This document shows positions 1 to 10,676 of a DNA stretch of 64,000 nucleotides, in pieces (position 1 is the stretch's first letter; each line of letters starts with the position of its first letter). This DNA comes from Blasia pusilla (taxonomy: Eukaryota; Marchantiophyta; Marchantiopsida; Blasiales). Both the position numbers and the translations under genes were made by a program. The notes beneath the pieces were generated by a model. That model had not been told where the DNA came from. It worked only from the letters and a program-made list of their open reading frames with translations, and did no database searches. The stretch spans positions 19,592,001 to 19,656,000 of the forward strand of contig CM114271.1 in assembly GCA_050084515.1 (NCBI GenBank), written 5' to 3'.

Positions 1-48
1 CATGTATTGGGCATTGTCTCCGGAACTTGACCAAGTAAAACTCCTTAC

Positions 49-443
49 AGCTCCCACAGATAATTTGAAGCCTCGTGGTTACCTCCCACAAAAACGGTGG
101 GGTATGGTGCGATCTCCTTTCCTGAATAGTACTTCCAAAAGCTCCCCATAGCTCGGTACTTGACTGGACAAGCAAGGGATTCCAGATCGTTCTGGTTTCG
201 TATCGCCTGCATCAAGAAAAAGCGATTGTTGAGAGGTTTTCCTCTAGAATGTAATGAAGAACCTCCCCTAAAAGTTCACTGACAATTCAGGCCAAACATG
301 ACAAGCTGAAAATGTAGGAAGAACACCTGAAAGTCCCCGCAGCAGATCAAGAGGTCAATTTTCGTGTTCTCAACGCGCTCCAAGTGCTGCAAGGTTGCGT
401 AGATGTTCTCAAGGTCACCGTGAGCGCAGCCTTCCACTGCTAT
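49..443 (-). CDS. DBR1: RNA lariat debranching enzyme, two internal exons (partial)
   Basis: DBR1 is a nuclear metallophosphoesterase that cleaves the 2'-5' branch of intron lariats after splicing. Two minus-strand exons are visible: 443-327, which opens with [19 protein letters not shown] and ends CGDFQ, and 206-49, which opens [17 protein letters not shown] and contains the GGNHEAS motif. Each is bounded by AG and GT sites (GT after 327 and after 49), and the junction between them is in phase. The conserved metal ligands are present: Cys and His of GCAHGD, Asp of CGDFQ, and Asn-His of GNHE. The reading enters the family after only one or two residues (normally M-K), so a very short first exon must lie upstream (above 443); I could not place it. 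The rest of the gene lies beyond the left edge. Identification is firm; the gene end and start are not visible. Confidence 0.93.
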
Positions 444-620
444 CTGTTGGATACCCAAATAAAGAAAGATGGAACGTAGAGTTCTCGTGTTAAGCAACTA
501 GTACAGCTACCATTCCATTCCCCTTCGTATCCCAAAGCATCTGATAGCCATTCATCGTCAAGCATTTCCCCAAAACCACCCTCTGCCCTGTTCAACTCTA
601 CCGGGAACACACCACATTTA

Positions 621-664
621 AAAAGAAGAAGAAGAAGAAGAAGAAGAAGAAGAAGAAGAAGAAA
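621..664. repeat. (GAA)n microsatellite
   Basis: About 14 tandem AAG/GAA triplets lie upstream of the DBR1 exons. On the minus strand they read as a run of leucines, which explains a spurious open frame here. Confidence 0.97.
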
Positions 665-2017
665 TAGCCCCCAACTGAGCTGTGTGCTGGTGAACGACAG
701 GTTTTTGATGAAACGGCCTTCTGTCTGCTGCTTCATGAACTAAAGATGATGGTCATCGACATAATGGTGCACACATTCAGTACCTCCACATATCTACCTC
801 TATCAATGGGTATGCATTGTCGGCGACTTCTGTGGAGAGAAAACCGACTCTCCACAGATGTCGCGAATCGATTCTTCCAGTCAACCAAACAGGTCAGCTC
901 AAGATCATCAGCCTCTGAAACCGAATTGAATTAAACTCGCCATCTTGTCGCAAGGTGCTCGCAAATGGTATGTTCACATCCGGAAGAATCAAAGTCGGGG
1001 CAAAAATACGAGGAACACACCTTCATCTTGAGAAGAAGCTTGGGTAACGGCTGCACTTCAAAATTCTGCTGTCTCTCACAGAAACCCTCGTGAGTTGCTC
1101 CTGCGTCCTTCCATCCCCTTCTCCATACCTTTCACATCACCAGACACAACATTCATTCTTTCATTCATTCATTTACCCACTTCCTCACATCCACCTCGAG
1201 TCTGTCTAGTGTTGGGAACAAGGGAACCCTAAGCTCCAAACTACATAATCGGCGTCCAGTGGCACTTTGTGCCACGTGCAGTCTTACTATTCGTGTGTCC
1301 CAATTTCCTATGTGGGTTCGTTGTTATTGTGACGTATCTCTAGCCTCCACGTGGAAGGACGCTCTCCTTGGGGACGTGATGAGCTGCAAGAGCTGGAAGA
1401 CAACGCTTGTTGTGTTTGCACACTCTCGATAGAGTGCCTGGTGAGTGGAGTTTGCTGATAATCCTCTGGGGTGTAAAAAGGCGCATTGATCGATTTGTGG
1501 ATGTGGGCCATGAGCAGACAGGAGTCCAAGAGATCAGCAGAGAATGGCCAGGTGGTGTTCTGGGGTTCACTGTCTTGGGTTTTTTGGGATTCCTGTCTAC
1601 GTTTCGTGATTTTGTTTTGGTGTAGAGTGAACTGAAATCGATTTTTTTGGTTTTGGATGAGAGCCTCGACCAGACTAGGTCGTAGGTTCTAATCTGACCG
1701 TGAGTGCTTCCCATGGGACCGAGCACTGAAGAATAATCTAATGCAACAGCTTTGGCCGATCGCAAGCCGCAAGGACCCCAAGGGTTTATTGGTTCTTTTG
1801 AGAATTTCCGTTGACTGAAGCATGCGCTTGGATCGTCTGTGGGGTAGCGTAGGCTCCGTCTGTGGGGCTTTGTTGGCTGCGTGTCGACTATGCTGGAGAT
1901 TTTGTTTTGGGCTCAGTCGTGTCGATTGTGTGCTTGGGGTTTCGAAACAGAGTCTGATCAGTTGAGAGAGGGAAGGAGGAGATTGTGGTTCTGACTTGGC
2001 CAACATTGGCGCCCTCG
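665..2017. other. Intergenic interval between DBR1 and PSMG3
   Basis: This 1.35-kb stretch separates the minus-strand DBR1 exons from the plus-strand PSMG3 start. It probably contains the first DBR1 exon and the two divergent promoters, but I could not pin down any element. The open frames on both strands match no family I know and have no consistent splice sites. Confidence 0.5.
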
Positions 2018-4796
2018 ATGGTATTCCCTGTGACGTCCAAGAAGGTTACGACCTCCATTCAGGTGAGGTCTCAGGCAGCTCTGTCTGTTAACAAGAGCTG
2101 CACTTTCTGAGCATCTATTGAAATTTGGAATCTACTCTATTCCTCTCATAGTGCAGTTTTGGTGGTGCTGGTTTGGCATGCACTGTTTCTGGAAGCTTCA
2201 GAATTTCAAGTCCCATGGTACTCTTGGGTCCCCATGGACAATAAACTATAATCTTTCTCATGGACATCACTCCTAACCAATCAATTAAGTCGACCTGAGG
2301 AGCCATTAAAATTTGGGACTTTCTCTCTTGCGATGGTGATGTTGGGGATGAAACCTTAAGGCACTATCTGGTCACCGGTTCGAAATTTACAGCACTAAGA
2401 GCAAAAACGTACTCTGAAATTGATAGGCTGGTACTACCATAGCTGTGGTCACGTTCAATTGCCTAGAGCCACTATCCAAAGCTGCTGCACTAGCATGTAA
2501 TGCCTTTTGGGAATCATAATCAAGTAAGGTAGACACTGTTGGAAGGAGTTTTTTAGGTCTACACCAACACTTTGTGTGCTAAGCTCTCACACTGTATGAG
2601 GAAGTTTCCCTCCTCTCATATGGTACTTTCTTATTTTCAGCCCTCCTCTGTCTCTAGCTTCCCAAACTATGGCGGGCAGTCTACGGCTACGACAGCCATG
2701 TTTTAATAAGAAGTCTGGGGAATATCTCTCTAGACCTATAAATTTGTAAAGTCATGTCTGTCTTGCCTCTAGAGGGAGCACCTTCCCTTTACTTGGATGA
2801 GGCTACCACACAGAGTCTTTCTTCAGTCACCCTTTCAGCAGTAATAATTGGCCTTTTGGGTCCTCTTGGTTTCTTTGTTGATGGTCTCCCAATATCTTTC
2901 CATGAATGGATTTTTTTCTTCTTTCTAAGAAAGAATCTGTACTGTCATTCCTCCTGATATGAAAGCCTTTCTTTTGGGATGGGGATTGTTTTGGCAGGAT
3001 GTGAAAACGGAGCTGGTCCTTTGTGGATATGATGACTCAATTCTTGTAAGTTCTTGTGCTTTTTCCAAGAAGAAATGTCAAATGGGTGCGAGCTCCTAAT
3101 GCTACAATTGCTTGGCCACTGGAAATGATCTATTATGAGGATCCTAGTTTGGTGGCGGCAGGAAGGAGCCCATTCAGAAATGCTATTTTCTTGGACGGCA
3201 ACTATGGCCATGATTCGCTGCTGGAAATCACATCGCAGATACGCCTAGGATCTCTTGTGAATGGAAATGACAAGTTGGTGCTGGCTTGCAGGTAGTTGTT
3301 ACCCAAATTGGGAAGATGGGCACCCTGATCCATGCCAGGTGCATCTACTTATGGCTAACTCCCCTCCAAAAACTTTCAGCCGTCCTTGCTTGTGTTGTCT
3401 TCAAGTGAAGGAGTTTTGAATCTTGATGTCAATTCTGGACCTACTTCGATTCCAAGGGCTGGAGACAGAGTAGCCAACTCTGTCATGGCAGGTCGTTGGC
3501 AATTCAAACTGCAACGTCCACTTACTTTCAGTAGATATAATTCTGGCATATGTCACATGCTGTGGGTGCTAACATGTGCTGGATCCTTTGGGCTTCAGGA
3601 AAGAGGAGACCTATGGCGGAGGACCTACATTCAATGTGCAGATACTATTGGGCAAGAGAGATGAGGTACTTTTGGCTTACTCTGACTTTCACGCAATTGT
3701 CATGGTACTGAACTCCGGGTTGTGCACTTCAGGATCAATAGTCAACGTTCTCCTGCATGTTTCAATCAGTATTCTCTTACACTGACACGCAAAGGTCAGA
3801 TGTAATGACTCTGCTTTCCACCACCAACTTGGTTTGGAAATAGACGATGTTTGCTCAAATCTTCACTCATTTACAATTTGGTTGACTATGGCCGTTTTCA
3901 TCCAATCAGCGTCACATAACAATGTCACCCTTACTCACTGCACGGAATATTTGTGTTGACAGCCTTTGTTGGTGGCTTGTGCAAGACAAATCATTGAACA
4001 TATGAGGTATGTATTACTCACCTGCAATTGTCCATTACGCATGGAGCAAATTCTCACTTCGTTTTTTCAAGATTTTCAATCTGTATGCTAATAAGCATGT
4101 GGTTACCCTTTGTGAGTTTATTCTAGATCCCTTGGTTCTGAATCCATGAATTCCACATAAAGAGAAACAGATTTCTTGATCTCTTTTTGCCATTCTAGTT
4201 CACAGAGCCAATGATCTTTAAACTCGTGTGCTCTCTGCCTGCCTTTACACCACATTCCCTGAAATATAGTTTAATATATGGAGGCAAACTCATGGATGTG
4301 TTTCATTCTATAATGAACTAGACTGATCTTGCATCAGTTTGTGTCACAGTGATAGCGGTGCGACACGACCTCTTGTTCTCTCAATGGGCTTGAAAGACCA
4401 TTCTCGGGTAAGAAAGTGAACATTGGTCTTTTTCTAGTCAGTGCACTTCACTTGATCACACACAGACCTGAAGATGCCCTCTCGACTCTTGCGTCATGAG
4501 GGCATTGTTAACTACTATTCATTTGTGAACAAGCGCTCTTCCATGTGGAAAGTTGTGTCTTCCAGGTCGGCTGTTTTTATGACATTCATCCAGGGATAGT
4601 TTTACAAAGCTGGTAGATACTTGTTTGTCATGTGATTACTGTTTCTTGAAGCAAACAATGGGTGGATGCTTCCCTTTTGCCAAGAGTTTGCCAAAAAGGT
4701 TGAACAAGCATTTAATGATTTCTCCAAACTTGTGGATGACTGCAGGAAACTCTGAAGAGCATTGTGGAGTTCATTCTTGCCAACAAGATATGGTGA
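2018..4796 (+). CDS. PSMG3: Proteasome assembly chaperone 3, seven exons
   Basis: PSMG3 (PAC3) pairs with PAC4 and helps the alpha ring of the 20S proteasome assemble in the cytosol. Splicing seven short exons gives a 119-residue protein, close to the usual 120 or so: 2018-2062, 2998-3045, 3292-3338, 3599-3665, 3963-4006, 4350-4407 and 4746-4796. Every intron starts GT and ends AG, and all phases agree (360 coding bases in total). Family landmarks appear in order: MVFPVTSKKV at the start, VLCGYDDSIL, VVVTQIGKMGTLIHAR, KEET...GPTFNV with LLGKRDE, PLLVACARQIIEHM, RPLVLSMGLKDHS, and TLKSIVEFILANKIW at the C-terminus. The first ATG was chosen because family members begin only a few residues before the FPV motif. 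Exon 1 is the least certain because it is short. No long open frame reveals this gene, so ORF scanning would miss it. Longer ORFs overlapping its introns are not real. Confidence 0.93.
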
Positions 4797-5562
4797 TCGC
4801 TCTTCATTGTTTCCTTTCTCACAAGTCTTTTGGCTAACTGACAAGTTCAAACATTTCATCATTGCTGTCAGCTCCCTGTAATCTTAGCAAAAGCAGAAGG
4901 GCATGGACAGCAGAGCTGCAATGGTGCTGTGCGTCAAACTTGTTGTCCAGGGGTAGGAGGTTATGGATGTACTGAGCATTCAGTGGGTATGATAGGTCTG
5001 GTTCAGCTTGTACGAGGATCATACATGTCCTGTCACTGCTTGTGGACATATACTCAGCCTAGTCTTTTGTAGCACTCCAAACTAGGAAATTCTCTACAAT
5101 GCTGCACCTCACAAAAGATGACAGCAGGTCATACCACAGATGGTTCCATCAAATGCCCAGAATGTATTCATTCATGTCACATGAAAGTAGTGTGGCATTG
5201 AACTTCGAATTGAGAACGTGATCTCAATGGGGATCAATCTCTAAACAAACAAATAGGCTGCTCGCAACCACCGCTCCAAATGAAAATCATAGCTCAGAAT
5301 TTATAAATGCAGACTGGAGTGTCAAGAATCCCGCCTTCACCTACACATGCTCTGCAGTGCTATGTGGGCAGTTCAGTTGTGATTGTCTCAAGTTTCCCAT
5401 TCCTAAAATCTGTTGCAGATGATTGTATCAGAATTCGCTCATTTAAGGAAACGACTATCCTCTTCCTGGAAAGCAAGAGGCAGGAAGTTCTTGACTGACA
5501 TGGGTGAATGGATCCTTACCTGCTTTCTGTTGAAGGTGCTGATTGTTACTAGGGACCCCTGC
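4797..5562. other. PSMG3 3' flank, no gene recognised
   Basis: This is probably the 3' UTR of PSMG3 followed by unique intergenic sequence. The short ORFs on both strands match nothing I know. Confidence 0.5.
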
Positions 5563-5566
5563 TTTT

Positions 5567-5690
5567 CAAATGGATAGGAGATCTACTGTGACTGAATAAC
5601 ATCATCTTCGTTTCAAATGGATGCGAGATCTACATTGACTGAAAAACATCACATTTGTTTCAAATGGATGCGAGATCCACAGTGACTACA
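5567..5690. repeat. 47-bp tandem repeat, about three copies
   Basis: Copies begin at 5567, 5614 and 5661 with the shared core CAAATGGATGCGAGATC, followed by a variable GTGACTGAA-type tail. They differ by a few substitutions. Confidence 0.9.
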
Positions 5691-5836
5691 GGTGCCCAAG
5701 ATCACTTCAGCACGGAAAAGACAGTAGTTGCGGTGGTCACTCGAGAGCATAACATCAAATTCCCAAAATTCATTTTACTGATCCAAGTCCAGAAAAAATG
5801 ACAGTCGATTGGTGGGATAAAAGCAAGCTCCGATCA

Positions 5837-6113
5837 CATGCAGAGTTGTTGAAGTTGCAGAACTTCCCACTATTGCTATCTCTCAAATCCACCAGTGGAA
5901 AAATGCTCTGGAGAGCCAAGTTCAGAATACCCAACTAAACAAGTGCGAGCTCCTGCTGCAAGAGATGGGCATGAGCTCGAACATCGCACTGTTTGCTTCT
6001 ACAGTTCAAGCTTCCATCAGCTCAAGTGAGACTGCTACAAAATTTAAGTGAACTTTCGTTCCAGACTAATTTCGAAGCTACAGACAAAATCCTGGAGGAG
6101 GAGATTGAATTCT
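5837..6113 (+). pseudogene. Possible coding remnant with coiled-coil character
   Basis: One plus-strand frame reads VEVAELPTIAISQIHQWKNA and continues as a heptad-like stretch (ALESQVQNTQLNKCELLLQE) until a stop near 6050. A neighbouring frame then continues with LLQNLSELSFQTNFEATDKI and stops near 6110. The two together look like one protein piece broken by a one-base shift, or like parts of separate exons. I do not recognise the family, and chance is possible. Confidence 0.25.
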
Positions 6114-6984
6114 AGTTCTCCAAGAGGAACTCCATCCTCTCCCCTTCCCCACCAAAGTGGGAGAGGTAGGGTTTGCCCACTCTCTACTGCTATGGATTCG
6201 CAAGCAGCTCCAAGCTCTTGGAGCAGGCAGGTGCTGCTGCTTCTGCGGCCACCATATGTAGTTTTTTGAGAATAAAATAGTTGAGAAATATTCATTAGAC
6301 ATTATCACGTATTGAGTGGATTATGTGAAATGAGAGGAAGAGTTTTACGTGGGCACATGAGAGTTTGGCAGCTGCATTGGACAAAAACAGTGACTAGTGG
6401 ATCAAGAGATTAAGATGGAACACCACTACCAGATGCACATTTAAGAAGAGGTAGACCATAGGACAAACCCTTAATTACTTCATAAAGTTGGAACTACTAT
6501 GAACTTAGAATACTTTCTTGTCCAATGTCTTCATGTTCTGAGAAGGTTGCAACCGATTGGAATTTGATTACATCACCACAAGATTTTACAAACCTCAAGG
6601 CTTACAAAACTCACAGCGGTCTCTGAAAATCTCTGCAGCTCAACAACAGACAGAGAAAGGAGGAATGTGACAAGAGCGAGTAAGTGCGGAAACCTCATTT
6701 CCAGACATGCATGCTGCGCTTCGCTGCCATGTTCCAACCTAATCCCACCCTGAATCCCACAATCGACAGGCGTGCTGCAAAACGCGCAAATACCATAACC
6801 GGAGTCCAAAAACGGGATCCGATTGCGCGCCATTCTCATCCAAGCTGCAACCACAGATTCAACCTCTCTTCAAAGACGCGACAAAAAGTGACATCTGTAG
6901 CATTCTTTCGCCGTTGCAGACCAATCTACCCAGACCTGGAAGCTCAAAGCGGACGACAGCAGTCCGCTTATGCAGAGAAAAATA
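6114..6984. other. No gene supported
   Basis: Short ORFs occur on both strands. The minus strand at 6698-6605 could encode a signal-peptide-like start (MRFPHLLALVTFLLSLSVVE) that ends at a possible donor site (GTGAGT). I found no convincing following exon, so I do not call a gene. Confidence 0.35.
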
Positions 6985-8060
6985 AAACAAAAGTAGTGAT
7001 GAGCTTCTTCAAACTGTCTTCACAGAGACATAAGCAAAACTAAAATAGAAGCAGAACAGAAGAGACGAGCTTCTTCAAACTGTCTTCACAGAGACAAACA
7101 AAAATCAAACAAAAGAAGAAGAGAAGTGATGAGCTTCTTCAAACTGTCTTTACAGAGACATAAACATAAATAAAACAAAAGCAGAACAGAAGTGATGAGC
7201 TTCTTCAAACTGTCTTCACAGAGACATAAACAAAAATAAAACAAAAGAAGAACAGAAGTGATGAGCTTCTTCAAACCGTCTTCACAGAGACATAAACAAA
7301 TATAAAACAAGGCAGAACAGAAGTGATGAGCTTCTTCAAACTAACTTCACAGAGACATAAACAAATATAAAACAAAAGCAGAACCGAAGTGATGAGCTTC
7401 TTCAAACTGTCTTCAGACATAAACAAAAATAAAACAAAAGCAGAACAGAAGTGATGAGCTCCTTCAAACTGTCTTCACAGAGACATAAACAAAAATAAAA
7501 CAAAAGCAGAACAGAAGTGATGAGCTCCTTCAAACTGTCTTCACAGAGACATAAACAAAAATAAAACAAAAGCAGAACAGAAGTGATGAGCTTCTTCAAA
7601 CTGTCTTCACAGAGACATAAACAAAAATAAAACAAAAGCAGAACAGAAGTGATGAGCTTCTTCAAACTGTCTTTACAGAGACATAAACATAAATAAAACA
7701 AAAGCAGAACGGAAGTGATGAGCTTCTTCAAACTGTCTTCAGACATAAACATAAATAAAACAAAAGCAGAACAGAAGTGATGAACTTCTTCAAACTGTCT
7801 TCAAAGAGACATAAACATAAATAAAACAAAAGCAGAACAGAAGTGATGAACTTCTTCAAACTGTCTTCAAAGAGACATAAACATAAATAAAACAAAAGCA
7901 GAACAGAAGTGATGAGCTTCTTCAAACTGTCTTCACAGACACAGAAACAAAAATAAAACGAAAGCAGAACAGAAATGATGAACTTCTTCAAACTGTCTTC
8001 ACAGACATATAAACAAAAATAAAACAAAAGCAGAACAGGAGATGAGCTTCTTCCATTTGC
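6985..8060. repeat. 66-bp minisatellite, about 17 copies
   Basis: The unit is about 66 bp and contains the core GATGAGCTTCTTCAAACTGT, followed by an A-rich ACATAAACAAAAATAAAAC segment and GCAGAACAGAAG. Copies repeat from about 6985 to 8050 with substitutions and a few short indels (for example near 7410 and 7735, where six bases are missing). Because 66 is a multiple of three, the minus strand stays open over long stretches and reads as 22-residue repeats rich in Leu and Cys (core CEDSLKKLITSV). I see no start context or flanking exon that argues for translation. Confidence 0.95.
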
Positions 8061-8526
8061 CTTCACGGAGACGAATTGACACTCCATTGAAATGTTCTCG
8101 AATCTTGGGCAGCAGCTTCACTATGAAGAGAGCTGGAGAAGCAATTCTCCAAACAAAAACTTTTTGTAGCTAACAAGCGCCAACTGCAGAAGTTGCTGGA
8201 TTTCTTTTTGCATTTCATCTGGTCATGTTTGGAAAACCAAATCATGATTCATGTCTCTAAGATTCCTTTCCCATACAGCCTCAAATCGGCCACTTTAGTT
8301 TGTGGTAGAATCCATCTTTCCTACACAACCCACAAATCCTGCTGGCGACCTCATTCTGAGTGCTGATCTCACCCCAACTCCACATCTCTCACCATGAATA
8401 GAACTAGAAAAGGAACTCCAAATACAACAACTATTTTGGAACAATCCTCCTCCACATTCTCCTCATCCATCACAAGAGTGGGCACAGTCTCACCCCTCAT
8501 TATACCTTCACCCCTAAAGACTCCCT
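8061..8526. other. Spacer between minisatellite and Ty3 element
   Basis: No family was recognised on either strand. The sequence could be leftover internal transposon DNA. Confidence 0.4.
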
Positions 8527-8654
8527 TGTCGTGCGCATACATATCGCTACACAACCCACATCGCTGGTCACATCTACATACCACATAACACCGATCTTCC
8601 CCAACATACGGGTAGATCCACACATAAATGAAACATAATCACGCATATACACTA
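8527..8654 (-). repeat. LTR terminal module A, copy 1
   Basis: This begins TGTCGTGCGCATACATATCG on the plus strand and ends near ACGCATATACACTA. It is nearly identical to 9157-9284 and related to 59060-59188 and 59705-59833. Its first 35 bases resemble the left end of the element at 38276. Confidence 0.85.
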
Positions 8655-9156
8655 GGACCCCACAACAAAATCAAGAGTAGTAAAAATGGCTCACCTGGCC
8701 TAAAACTCCACTCATGAATCTACAACGGCATATCAAACCACATCCACCCTCTGCTATGAGGGAATCCGGACGCTAGTACCCTAACTCCTACACATCCACA
8801 CACGTCTATGCAAGAGAGGTGCTCCTAAGGCTCAACATGAGAAAGATGGCTTGAGAAAGCCATCTCTCTCACTCTTATGCCCTTGGGAAGAGCCAAAAGG
8901 CTCTTCCCCCAAAACTAGCCCTCCCAACGGTAACCTGCATGCACAGGTTACCGGGTGACCGTTGACTCGGTCAACAAGTCACCTAACGGACTAAGACCAA
9001 AATAGGGAAATTTCCATAAACAACGTTTCATATACAATAGACCTGTCGCCAACCTCATCCAACATCTTAGGATGAAGTTACATCCAAATAGCCGGCTGAC
9101 TCTCTATACCGTCGACGCGATAGAACTCTACCTACGTCAAACTAAGATGTGAAAAT

Positions 9157-9284
9157 TGTCGTGCGCATACACATTGCTACACAATCCACATTTCTGGTCA
9201 CATCTACATACCACATAACACCAATCTTCCCCAACATATGGGTAGATCCACACATAAATGAAACATACTCACGCATATACATTA
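9157..9284 (-). repeat. LTR terminal module A, copy 2
   Basis: This is a direct repeat of 8527-8654 with a few substitutions, offset by 630 bp. It lies just inside the polypurine tract of the Ty3 element. Confidence 0.85.
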
Positions 9285-9309
9285 AGCGTGGTTAATGTAT
9301 ATGCGTGAG
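9268..9309. repeat. Perfect 18-bp inverted repeat beside the polypurine tract
   Basis: Arms 9268-9285 and 9292-9309 are perfectly complementary and enclose a 6-base loop (GCGTGG). The polypurine tract follows 11 bases later. On the transcript this would form a strong hairpin at the internal/LTR border. Confidence 0.92.
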
Positions 9310-9320
9310 GTTGCCCACAA

Positions 9321-9330
9321 CCGCCCCCCT
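9321..9330 (-). other. Polypurine tract of Ty3 element
   Basis: The minus strand reads AGGGGGGCGG directly before an LTR-like block. The same tract with similar flanks occurs at 59833-59842 in the second Ty3 element, which supports its role as plus-strand primer. Confidence 0.75.
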
Positions 9331-9949
9331 ACCTGGAAGTTGGATCCCCCCCACTCCAGATAGCACACTCATATGCACCCAAAAAGATCTCTATCCTATA
9401 CACATCTAGCACCATCCGTGTCGTCATCCCCGCAACACTACCATACTGCAGCAACGTGTCGTGTTGATCCCTCCGAAGAGATCTAACACTCTCGTACCTT
9501 GCTCCAAACATAGACACGGCTCCACACATGCCTCACGAGCTCGTCTGCACTCCACATATCTCACCGCTCGTCCCCATCAATAATAACCAAGCTCCGCACC
9601 ATGGAAAGAGACACCGTGGCGTGTCTCTTCGTGAGACTATATGCTATAGGAATGTCCTCCGCATGTGTCCTCCTCTCCCCAAACCCTCATGATCAGAGAA
9701 TACTACATGTGAATACTGCCAACGTGGTCATTGTATCCTCACATGGTCGACTACCACTACTCCCTGCAAACTACACCGCTAGATGGCTCACCCATCCATC
9801 ACCTAATCGCCACTGTGGCCGATAAGAAATTGTCTCCTCCCAAAAATCCAGAATGAAACCTAGAGGATACAACACCGTACTCCCTACCAACACATCATAT
9901 GACTCTGTCGGTGTTTAATCGCCCGAGTGCGCACCATCGCACTATCCAT

Positions 9950-10002
9950 CAGGAGTTAGTGATTAGACTCAACTTTGGCTAGAGTCTAATCACTAACTCC
10001 TG
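9950..10002. repeat. Perfect 21-bp inverted repeat with 11-base loop
   Basis: Arms 9950-9970 and 9982-10002 are exact reverse complements. They lie at the 3' end of the gag-protease ORF and supply its last codons (QELVIRL). The sequence may mark the point where the rest of pol was lost. Confidence 0.95.
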
Positions 10003-10617
10003 CCGAGTCATGTACTGCGTGGGTGATACACCCCCAATAGAGGTTTGTATCTGAAAGGAACAACATTCAATGTCGCCTTTCCTTAAACCCAATGCCAAAC
10101 ACGCCGCTGTCCCTAACGTCAAGGATTGCCCTCCTGAATCAAGTAAGACGCGATGCGGGTGGTACACCGTACCTGTGGGACTAACCAAGCAAAAAGCTCT
10201 TGCTCGATTATCCAACAACACCACACCTGGTGTGATCATAGCTCGCTCTATCGCTGGCCTAGCTGACACATCTACCAACTTTGCCGCCGCAACATGCCAT
10301 GACTCAGTGGGGAATGTCTCGAGCACATGCTCCAAGGGAAAGTCCACCACCTCCTCAACTACCTCTAAACAAGAGGCAATCACCTCTCCACGCTCACACA
10401 AAGTGGCGGCCAGCCGGAACACATCCGCTCGTCCAACTCCCAATGTCACCAACTCCATGGAGGAAAAAAACATAGCGTGGCTCACCCTAGTGGCCACCTC
10501 CAACAACATGGTCGACACTGGCTCCTCTTGAGCTGGCATAGGAGTTGTCTCTCCAACTCCTTGTGACATCGACGCACATATCCCACTTATTGGTACTACT
10601 GGTTTTCTAGGCACCAT
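9979..10617 (-). CDS. Ty3-type gag/aspartic protease fragment
   Basis: This is an open frame of 212 codons. Residues from about 155 on resemble a retrotransposon aspartic protease. The segment HRVLLDSGGQSLTLGTAACL matches the usual LLDSGA active-site pattern (catalytic Asp-Ser-Gly), followed by a hydrophobic strand region (LGLRKGDIECCSFQ). Such proteases cut the Gag-Pol polyprotein inside the virus-like particle. The N-terminal 150 residues are Val/Glu-rich and unrecognised. The frame ends inside a perfect foldback, and no reverse transcriptase follows, so the polyprotein is truncated. The start is only the first ATG, and the true polyprotein start may differ. It belongs to the surrounding deleted element. 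Confidence 0.65.
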   Translation of the reverse strand: MVPRKPVVPISGICASMSQGVGETTPMPAQEEPVSTMLLEVATRVSHAMFFSSMELVTLGVGRADVFRLAATLCERGEVIASCLEVVEEVVDFPLEHVLETFPTESWHVAAAKLVDVSARPAIERAMITPGVVLLDNRARAFCLVSPTGTVYHPHRVLLDSGGQSLTLGTAACLALGLRKGDIECCSFQIQTSIGGVSPTQYMTRQELVIRL

Positions 10618-10676
10618 GGACGATATATGTAGTGCCTCTCACAACGTGAACGATTGGGGAATCCTAGCCTATTGTA

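Noticed and set aside
440-736. 98-codon minus-strand ORF with a run of leucines
   Set aside because: The leucines come from the GAA microsatellite. The frame runs across the DBR1 exon border and ends just inside it in a different frame from the enzyme.
3056-3295. 79-codon ORF inside PSMG3
   Set aside because: It lies in an intron of the spliced gene and matches no family.
6985-8060. Possible CRISPR-like array
   Set aside because: Units are contiguous 66-bp repeats with no unique spacers, in a eukaryotic setting. It is a minisatellite.
10070-10531. 153-codon plus-strand ORF
   Set aside because: It is antisense to the protease frame, which has recognisable active-site residues.
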